The notes beneath the pieces are model-generated. The model was not told where the DNA came from. It searched no databases and saw nothing but the letters and a program-made list of their open reading frames with translations. Below are positions 58,234 to 64,000 of a stretch of 64,000 nt of DNA, in pieces. Made by a program: the position numbers and the translations under genes. Within the stretch, counting starts at the first letter, position 1, and the number at the start of each line of letters is the position of its first letter. The DNA is from SIG672 sp045580325 (GTDB lineage Bacteria; Bacillota; Clostridia; Oscillospirales; CAG-272): the NCBI GenBank assembly GCA_045580325.1, contig JAZNNR010000002.1:3158-67157 (forward strand), given 5' to 3'.

Positions 58234-58928
58234 TTGTCATTTTTTTGTGTTTTTATTATTTTTGAGTTCTTTTTGTTATGAGAGATTATGCTGATTATGT
58301 TGTTATGGTCGTCTACACCAAGCAGAGAGATGTCTTTTTTTCTCGCGCCGAGAGAGGATATTTTTTTATCGAGCCAATTTTCATCAAGACCAAGAAGCTT
58401 GAGGTTAAAGTCTATAATTTCTCCGTTTATTATCAGATTATGCACCATTCCGCAGACATTTTGATTTGCAGAATCACCGTTTTTGGGAAGTACAGAAAGT
58501 CGTCCGTTAGGCTCGAGAATTGCATATTCAATGTCGGTAATATCAAAATATCCTTGACCGCGAAGCTCACCGATCAGCTCATCGAGCGATATTCGGCTTT
58601 TTTTTATTTCGGACAATCGAAGCTCACCCTTGTAAATTATATAAGAGGGTTTTCCTTCAATAAGCTTTTTGATAAAACGCTTTTTCTCACTGACGAAGGG
58701 AATAATAATTTCAAAGGAAATTATCAAAAGCACGGGAATTACCGCACGTTTAAGGGGAATTCTGAAATCGATTATAGGTACGGCGGCAATTTCCGAAAGA
58801 AGTAAGGTGGTAACAAGCTCGGAAAGCTCCATTTCACCGAGCTGACGCTTGCCCATTATCCGCATTGAAATTGTCAAAAGAAAATATATGATTACCGTGC
58901 GTACAAGCAGCTTAGTCAGCTCGTCCAA
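58218..58928 (-). CDS. YetF/DUF421-family membrane protein
   Basis: 236 residues. Three transmembrane helices in the first 80 residues (TVIIYFLLTISMRI, ELVTTLLLSEIAAVPII, AVIPVLLIISFEIII) with the conserved RIMGKRQLGEMELSELV, followed by the soluble YetF domain (GKPSYIIYKGEL, RISLDELIGELRGQGYFDI). The role of the family is unknown; some members are sporulation-linked in Bacillus. The lysine-rich C-terminus is unusual in length. It is convergent with the ribosomal cluster. Confidence 0.9.
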   Translation of the reverse strand: MDELTKLLVRTVIIYFLLTISMRIMGKRQLGEMELSELVTTLLLSEIAAVPIIDFRIPLKRAVIPVLLIISFEIIIPFVSEKKRFIKKLIEGKPSYIIYKGELRLSEIKKSRISLDELIGELRGQGYFDITDIEYAILEPNGRLSVLPKNGDSANQNVCGMVHNLIINGEIIDFNLKLLGLDENWLDKKISSLGARKKDISLLGVDDHNNIISIISHNKKNSKIIKTQKNDKKKNP

Positions 58929-59050
58929 ATCGTCCTCCCGAGTGTTTATAAAATAGCTTAAATATATTTTTCGTTTTTTTATAAAAAATATACTTAATGT
59001 GTAATTTGATTACTGTTTTTTAGTACGATTAAAAATATTTGGTAATTATG

Positions 59051-59079
59051 TTGCAAATGAAGAAAATATGTGGTATAAT
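59051..59079 (+). promoter_or_regulatory. murI promoter
   Basis: TTGCAA (59051-59056), 17-base spacer, TATAAT (59074-59079), 49 bases before the murI start. Confidence 0.8.
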
Positions 59080-59128
59080 TGTGAGGTGAGAATACTCGGA
59101 TAGTAAAGAATGTTGAGGAAAATGTAAA

Positions 59129-59914
59129 ATGGCAGAAAATAAGCGACCGATTGCCGTTATAGATTCGGGACTCGGCGGTATAAGCGTGCTTGCTCATTTG
59201 CTCCGGCAGCTTCCCGATGAAGACTTTGTTTACTTCGGTGATAATGCAAACGCTCCGTACGGTTCAAAAACGACAGACGAAGTTCTTTCTTTGACACTTA
59301 ATAATATAAAGATGCTCGAGGATAAATATTTTGTCAAAGCGATTGTGATTGCGTGTAATACGGCAACAGGAGCGGCGGCGGCAAAATGCAGGGAGATCTA
59401 CCCGGATATGCCTATAATCGGCATAGAGCCTGCAATAAAGCCCGCGGTTACGCTCAGCGGTAAGGATGCGCCAAACGTGCTTGTTATGGCAACTCCGCTC
59501 ACGCTGTCGCAGGAAAAATTCGTAAATCTTGCCGAAAAATACAATCCGAACGCAAACCTGATACCACTCCCTTGCCCCGGACTTTCGCAGGTAATAGAGT
59601 CAGGAGGAGATGAGAATGCAGTCGGTGAGATGCTCGGGCGGCTTTTTGCAGATGTCAAAAGAGAAGAAATAGACGCCGTTGTTTTGGGCTGTACCCATTA
59701 TCCTTTAATATCAGAGCATATTAAAAAATATTTCCCCAAAGCAAGTATATATGACGGCGGTCTTGGTACTGCCTTGCAGACAAGACGCAGACTTTCGGAG
59801 AGCGGACTGCTTGCAAAGGACGGTAAAGAGGGAAAACTTAAAATAATAAACAGCGCTGAAGATCCGAGCTATGAAGCACTTGCAAATAAATATCTGAAAA
59901 ATATAACTATGTGA
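59129..59914 (+). CDS. murI: Glutamate racemase
   Basis: 261 residues; makes D-glutamate for peptidoglycan. IAVIDSGLGGISVL at the start, FGDNANAPYGSKT, and the two catalytic Cys in VIACNTATGA and VLGCTHYPL. Probably first gene of a unit with the nitroreductase (13 bases apart) and the WG-repeat lipoprotein. Confidence 0.95.
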   Translation: MAENKRPIAVIDSGLGGISVLAHLLRQLPDEDFVYFGDNANAPYGSKTTDEVLSLTLNNIKMLEDKYFVKAIVIACNTATGAAAAKCREIYPDMPIIGIEPAIKPAVTLSGKDAPNVLVMATPLTLSQEKFVNLAEKYNPNANLIPLPCPGLSQVIESGGDENAVGEMLGRLFADVKREEIDAVVLGCTHYPLISEHIKKYFPKASIYDGGLGTALQTRRRLSESGLLAKDGKEGKLKIINSAEDPSYEALANKYLKNITM

Positions 59915-59927
59915 GGAAGTAGCGAAA

Positions 59928-60461
59928 ATGGCAGAAAATATTGTTATAAGATCACTTAAAGAGAGAAGAAGCATTCGCGCTTTTAAGAGCGAACAGGTAC
60001 CGGACGAGCTGCTGGACGCTGTTCTTGAAGCGGGAATGTACGCACCGACAGGCAGAAATTTTCAGTCGCCACTGATGGTTGCCGTCAGAGACAGGAAAAC
60101 GGTAGAGCAACTTTCCGAAATGAATGCCGCGATAATGGGAAGCGATAGCGATCCTTTTTACGGTGCGCCCTGCGTTATAGTTGTTTTCGCTGATCCGAAT
60201 GTTCATACCTATCTCGAGGACGGAAGCCTTGTACTCGGTAATCTTCTTAACGCCGCATACGCATGCGGACTCGGAAGCTGCTGGATACACCGCGCAAGAG
60301 AGGTGTTTGAAACGCAGACAGGTAAAAAGCTTATGCGTGAGTGGGGAGTAGATGAAAAATACGTCGGAATAGGGAACTGTATTTTGGGATATACCAAAGG
60401 CGAAGCTCCTGCCGTAAGACCGCGTAAAGAGGGATACGTAATAAAGATAGATCAGAACTGA
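59928..60461 (+). CDS. Nitroreductase-family FMN protein
   Basis: 177 residues. RRSIRAFKSEQVPDELLDAV and APTGRNFQSP provide the FMN-binding start of the family, with GLGSCWIHRAREVF and GYTKGEAPAVRPRK near the end. These enzymes reduce nitro compounds or quinones with NAD(P)H; the physiological substrate is unknown. GAGGAAG lies 9 bases before the ATG, 13 bases after murI. Confidence 0.92.
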   Translation: MAENIVIRSLKERRSIRAFKSEQVPDELLDAVLEAGMYAPTGRNFQSPLMVAVRDRKTVEQLSEMNAAIMGSDSDPFYGAPCVIVVFADPNVHTYLEDGSLVLGNLLNAAYACGLGSCWIHRAREVFETQTGKKLMREWGVDEKYVGIGNCILGYTKGEAPAVRPRKEGYVIKIDQN

Positions 60462-60481
60462 TCACACAGAAAGGGAAAATT

Positions 60482-61558
60482 ATGATGAATTTTATAAAGA
60501 AAATATGCTGCATAGTTATGATAGCGGCGATGCTTCTTCCCGTGTTTTCGGGATGCTCATCAAAAAATAAGGTCGATGAAAAGCCTCTGTTCAGAGAAGG
60601 ACTCATATCCGTATATGTTGACGGTAAATGGGGATTTATGAATAAAGACGGCGAGATGGTTATAGAAGCGAAGTACAATTCGGTAGCAGGATTTTCGTGC
60701 GGTCTTGCCGCGGTTGAAATTGACGGAAAATTTGGATATATAAACACCGAAGGAGAGCTCGTTATTGAGCCGAAATTCGACGGAGTATCGGCTTTTTCCG
60801 AAGATATAGCTGTCGTGTATATGGACAAATCGTATAATTATATAAATAAAAAAGGGGATCTCCTTTTTGGAAGATCCTTTGAATATGCAGAAAATTTTTA
60901 TGAAGGAAGATCTCTTTTCTCAGAAAACGGTAAATACGGTTTTATAAATCGTAAAGGTAAGGTTGTGGTAGAACCGCAGTATAAGGCAGCAAAGAGTTTT
61001 TCGGACGGTCTTGCTCTTGTTATGGATGAAGAAAGCGGACTTTGCGGATTTATCAATACCAAAGGCAAGCTCGTTATAGACTTTCTTTACACAGAAGCAA
61101 GCTCTTTTAAAGACGGAATCGTACGTATGGGCGTCGATGGCAACGTTTGCTATATAGACAAAAAGGGAGTAATGTTTTTAAGAACACCTCTGAAAGCCGA
61201 TTCCTTCTCCGAGGGATATGCGCGCTATACAAATGACAGTAATCTTTATGGATTTATCGATCTTACAGGTCGAAAAGTAATTGACGATACCTATAACTAC
61301 GCAGGCTCTTTTTCAAACGGACTTGCTCTCATATGCGACGAAAAAAATAAGGTTGGATATATAAATACGAGCGGAGAATACGTAATAGAGCCGCAGTATG
61401 ATCTCTTTTATTCGGAGAAAAAGGTAGGCTTTGACTTTTCGAGCGACGGATACGTAATAGTTATTAAAAATAACAAATTCGGCGTAATTGATAAAAAGGG
61501 TAACGTCATTCTTGAATGCAAATACGACGGACTTGCAGGAAATTCAATTTCGCAGTAG
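60482..61558 (+). CDS. WG-repeat lipoprotein
   Basis: 358 residues. A lipoprotein signal (MNFIKKICCIVMIAAMLLPV, lipobox FSGC) is followed by about eight WG-type repeats of roughly 40 residues (for example GKWGFMNKDGEMVIEAKY, GKFGYINTEGELVIEPKF, NKFGVIDKKGNVILECKY) that fill the rest. WG repeats form beta-propeller-like or solenoid structures of unknown role and are common in gut Bacteroidetes and clostridia. Surface-exposed. Follows the nitroreductase by 20 bases. Confidence 0.9.
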   Translation: MMNFIKKICCIVMIAAMLLPVFSGCSSKNKVDEKPLFREGLISVYVDGKWGFMNKDGEMVIEAKYNSVAGFSCGLAAVEIDGKFGYINTEGELVIEPKFDGVSAFSEDIAVVYMDKSYNYINKKGDLLFGRSFEYAENFYEGRSLFSENGKYGFINRKGKVVVEPQYKAAKSFSDGLALVMDEESGLCGFINTKGKLVIDFLYTEASSFKDGIVRMGVDGNVCYIDKKGVMFLRTPLKADSFSEGYARYTNDSNLYGFIDLTGRKVIDDTYNYAGSFSNGLALICDEKNKVGYINTSGEYVIEPQYDLFYSEKKVGFDFSSDGYVIVIKNNKFGVIDKKGNVILECKYDGLAGNSISQ

Positions 61559-61574
61559 TAAAACTTATAAAATA

Positions 61575-62705
61575 TTATATAAGCTCGGAAAGTATCGTGT
61601 TTGATACGAGAAATCCCTTGCTTGTGAATTTAAGACGGCCGTTTTCAAGTATCATAAACTTTGGGATATACTGCTGTGCTCGCGTTAAAAGAGCCTCTGC
61701 AGACTCTCTTCCAAAGAGATATTCAAAACACTCGAGCGACAACCCTTTTTCAAGTCGCAGTGAAAGCATTATGTACTCTTCTTTCTTGTCTTGCTCAGAA
61801 AGAAGGGTACATTCTTCATATTCGGGCATATTGCCCTCGCGTACAGCCTTTATATAGCCCTTGACGTCGCGACCGTAGGAATATCTCACATTGTCAATAT
61901 ATGAGTGCGCCGCAGGACCGAGCGCAAGATACTCACCGCACTCCCAGTAGCGCATATTGTGGCGTGAATAGTGCCCATCTTTTGCGAAATTACTTATTTC
62001 ATAACGGTCATAACCGAGCTTTGAAAGAAGCTCGACGGCGCCAAGGTACATTTCGACCTGCAGGTCATCGCTCGGCAGTACAAGAGATTTGTCTTTGCCA
62101 AAGCTTGTGTCGGGCTCGACTCTAAGTCCGTAAAGGGATATGTGCTCGGGGGAAAGCTTCGCAACGTCCGATATCGAGCGCATAAGCGATTCCTTCGTTT
62201 GAAGCGGGATTCCGTACATAAGGTCAACGCTTATGTTGTTTATTCCCGCTTTTCGTGCCATGGCAAAGCTCTCGCAAAATTCATCGAAGGTGTGAATGCG
62301 CGAAAGCTTTTTTAGCTCGGCTTCGTTTGTACTCTGGCAGCCTATACTCAGACGGTTCACGCCGTAATCAGTCATAACAGAAAGTTTTTCTGTACTTAAA
62401 GTCGCGGGATTTGCTTCGATGGTAAATTCGGCGCTTTTTTCTATCTCGAAGCTTTCCTGCAACGCGGATAAAAGCTTTTCAAGAAGATCCGGAGATAAAA
62501 TCGAGGGTGTGCCGCCGCCTATATACACGCTTGAAAAAAGGGTGTCCGAGAATTTTTCGGACATTATCATAGCACTTTTGCACAGCGCGTCAATATAGTC
62601 GCTCCGGATGAGCGATTTTTCATTTCCCGCAAGCGAATAAAAGTCGCAGTAAGCGCACTTTGCCTCGCAGAAGGGAATATGTATATACAGACCGCGGTAT
62701 TTCAT
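61575..62705 (-). CDS. hemW: HemW-type radical SAM protein
   Basis: 376 residues. YIHIPFCEAKCAYCDFYS with C13-x3-C17-x2-C20 binds the 4Fe-4S cluster; VYIGGGTPSIL, EANPATL, NRLSIGCQS and DLMYGIPLQT are HemW/HemN-family motifs. The extra Cys after C20 found in true HemN (CxxxCxxCxC) is Phe22 here, so it is HemW, a heme chaperone rather than coproporphyrinogen oxidase. It lies downstream of lepA on the same strand, the usual lepA-hemW order, separated by a repeat-rich 261 bases. Confidence 0.93.
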   Translation of the reverse strand: MKYRGLYIHIPFCEAKCAYCDFYSLAGNEKSLIRSDYIDALCKSAMIMSEKFSDTLFSSVYIGGGTPSILSPDLLEKLLSALQESFEIEKSAEFTIEANPATLSTEKLSVMTDYGVNRLSIGCQSTNEAELKKLSRIHTFDEFCESFAMARKAGINNISVDLMYGIPLQTKESLMRSISDVAKLSPEHISLYGLRVEPDTSFGKDKSLVLPSDDLQVEMYLGAVELLSKLGYDRYEISNFAKDGHYSRHNMRYWECGEYLALGPAAHSYIDNVRYSYGRDVKGYIKAVREGNMPEYEECTLLSEQDKKEEYIMLSLRLEKGLSLECFEYLFGRESAEALLTRAQQYIPKFMILENGRLKFTSKGFLVSNTILSELI

Positions 62706-62786
62706 AGCTTTCTCCTTGTAAATAATAATTTAGGGAACTTTTCTTGGAAAAGCTCCTTTTGTGCAGATAAAATCATCAAGACTAAC

Positions 62787-62861
62787 TGAGGGAAGGGAAA
62801 AACCATCTCAAACGCCGAAGCTTTTTCCCTTCCCTCAAACCCCCAACCCTTTTCCTTGGCT
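62787..62861 (-). repeat. Family-1 palindromic repeat, copy D (inverted)
   Basis: The exact 75-base layout of copy A in the opposite orientation: perfect 16-bp arms (62787-62802 and 62822-62837), 19-base centre CCATCTCAAACGCCGAAGC, ending in CCTTGGCT. It lies between lepA and hemW. Confidence 0.9.
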
Positions 62862-62928
62862 GAAAGCTTTTTATATTATTTTGTCGTCAGTGCGTGAGGA
62901 ACTTCTTTCGGAAAAGTTTTTGAAGGTT

Positions 62929-62960
62929 CTTAGGAAACTTTTTTCAAAAAGTTTCCTAAG
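62929..62960 (-). repeat. Family-2 hairpin downstream of lepA
   Basis: A perfect 14-bp stem CTTAGGAAACTTTT / AAAAGTTTCCTAAG. On the minus strand it reads apex ACTTTTTGAAAAAAGT and tail AAGAACCTTCAAAAACTTTT, like the two hairpins at 13402 and 13571. It may also act as a transcript end for lepA, although no T-run follows. Confidence 0.7.
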
Positions 62961-62966
62961 TCGTGC

Positions 62967-64000
62967 CTATTCGTCGAGCTTGAGTACAGCCATAAATGCT
63001 TCGGGTGTAACCTCTACGCTGCCGAGCATACGCATCTTTTTCTTACCCTCTTTTTGCTTTTCAAGAAGCTTTTTCTTACGTGTAATATCACCGCCGTAGC
63101 ACTTTGCAAGAACGTCCTTGCGGAGTGCTTTTACAGTTTCACGCGCGATAATACGGCCGCCGATAGCCGCCTGAATAGGAATCTCGAAAAGATGGCGCGG
63201 AATGTTTTCCTTGAGCTTTTCAGCAATCTTTCTTCCGCGTGTGTAGGCTTTTGAATCGTGAACGATAAAGGATAGCGCGTCAACAACGTCGCCGTTAAGC
63301 AGAATATCAAGCTTCACAAGCTTGCTCGGACGGTAGCCGTCCATTTCGTAATCGAGCGATGCATAACCTTTGCTGCGGCTCTTGAGCGCGTCAAAGAAGT
63401 CGTATATAACCTCGTTCAGCGGAAGCTCGTAGAACAGTTCGGCGCGTTTTTCGTCGAGATATTTCATATCAACGAAGGTGCCGCGTCTGTCTTGGCAGAG
63501 GTCCATAATAGCTCCGACGAATTCTGTGGGAGTTATTATGCTTGCCTTGATAACAGGTTCCTCTGCAACCTCTATTTCATCAGCAGAGGGATAGTTTGAA
63601 GGGTTGTCGATGTAGATCGTTTCGCCGCCGCGCTTCGTTATTTTGTAAATAACGCTCGGAGCGGTCGTGATTATGTCAAGATTGAATTCGCGCTCGATTC
63701 TTTCCTCGATTATTTCCATATGGAGAAGTCCGAGGAATCCGCATCTGAATCCGAAGCCGAGCGCGGCAGAGGTTTCAGGCTCGTAGCTGAGCGCGGCGTC
63801 GTTGAGCTTGAGCTTTTCAAGAGCATCGCGAAGGTCGCTGTATTTCGAGCCGTCTGCGGGATATATTCCCGAAAATACCATCGGAAGTGCCTCTTTAAAG
63901 CCGTCGAGCGGCTTTTCGGTGGGACGCTCAATGTGGGTAACGGTGTCGCCGACACGGGTATCGGATACGTTCTTTATGCTCGCGGTGAGGTATCCTACCT
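62967..64000 (-). CDS. lepA: Elongation factor 4 (LepA), N-terminus outside window
   Basis: The visible part is the C-terminal ~343 residues, open to the window edge. TVTHIERPTEKPLDGFKEAL, GFRCGFLGLLHMEIIEERIE and the C-terminal domain AIGGRIIARETVKALRKDVLAKCYGGDITRK (in parts AIGGRIIARE and KCYGGDITRKKKLL) are LepA. It is a ribosome-associated GTPase that back-translocates; the GTPase domain is off the window. hemW follows downstream on the same strand after two palindromic repeats. Confidence 0.97.
   Translation of the reverse strand, partial: VGYLTASIKNVSDTRVGDTVTHIERPTEKPLDGFKEALPMVFSGIYPADGSKYSDLRDALEKLKLNDAALSYEPETSAALGFGFRCGFLGLLHMEIIEERIEREFNLDIITTAPSVIYKITKRGGETIYIDNPSNYPSADEIEVAEEPVIKASIITPTEFVGAIMDLCQDRRGTFVDMKYLDEKRAELFYELPLNEVIYDFFDALKSRSKGYASLDYEMDGYRPSKLVKLDILLNGDVVDALSFIVHDSKAYTRGRKIAEKLKENIPRHLFEIPIQAAIGGRIIARETVKALRKDVLAKCYGGDITRKKKLLEKQKEGKKKMRMLGSVEVTPEAFMAVLKLDE

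Overview
The window is chromosomal DNA of an anaerobic, endospore-forming member of the Clostridia, most like the Oscillospirales/Ruminococcaceae. The evidence is sporulation genes (sigK, a sipL-type coat morphogenesis gene, spoIVB, gpr, a SigH-like sigma factor, a SpoIID-like peptidoglycan-binding operon), a DUF4364 gene typical of clostridia, a dockerin protein, zinc-type S14 and L36, frequent TTG/GTG starts behind strong AGGAGG-type sites, and the Gram-positive order of the S10-spc-alpha ribosomal cluster. Placement below class level is inference. No CRISPR array, insertion sequence, integrase or prophage gene was seen.

Layout. 1-9.5 kb: end of a solute-binding protein gene, a PflX-like radical SAM gene, tRNA-Lys, clpC with a palindrome over its -10 box, a three-gene operon of peptidoglycan-binding proteins, an HTH regulator and gap. 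9.7-16.1 kb: a degenerate histidine-kinase-like protein, pncB, an SDR oxidoreductase, an unusual SpoU methyltransferase with a Ppx/GppA phosphatase, then sigK. 16.2-24 kb: sipL, spoIVB, an Xre regulator divergent from a leucine-rich-repeat dockerin protein, rsmE and a PucR/CdaR-type regulator. 24-28.6 kb: ftsE, ftsX, a LytM-domain protein and an S41 protease. 28.7-41.9 kb: greA-lysS, a short AT-rich accessory segment with two genes under duplicated promoters, gpr, an oligopeptide-binding lipoprotein, DUF4364, the SigH-like sigma factor, a zinc-ribbon protein, rlmB, a P-type-ATPase-like membrane protein without catalytic residues, and an AbrB/SpoVT regulator. 42.2-58.2 kb: an uninterrupted 31-gene run from rpsJ to rplQ including secY, adk, map, infA and rpoA. 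58.2-64 kb: a YetF-family protein, murI, a nitroreductase, a WG-repeat lipoprotein, hemW and the 3' part of lepA.

How the genes fit together. Most of the DNA is housekeeping plus scattered sporulation functions. Three loci carry proteins with enzyme folds but broken catalytic motifs: FtsE (Walker A, Q-loop, signature and H-loop all changed) together with a LytM protein lacking its HxH zinc/catalytic histidines; a P-type ATPase relative whose phosphorylated Asp is Asn; and a PAS/histidine-kinase-like protein with no phosphoacceptor site that I can find. The FtsE-FtsX-LytM unit and the pseudo-P-type ATPase are the best candidates for undescribed biology.

Intergenic DNA carries two families of short palindromic repeats. 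One is a 75-bp element with four copies whose arms change in a compensated way. The other has variable arms but a common apex and a common 3' tail. One copy of the 75-bp element lies between two near-identical 28-bp hairpins.
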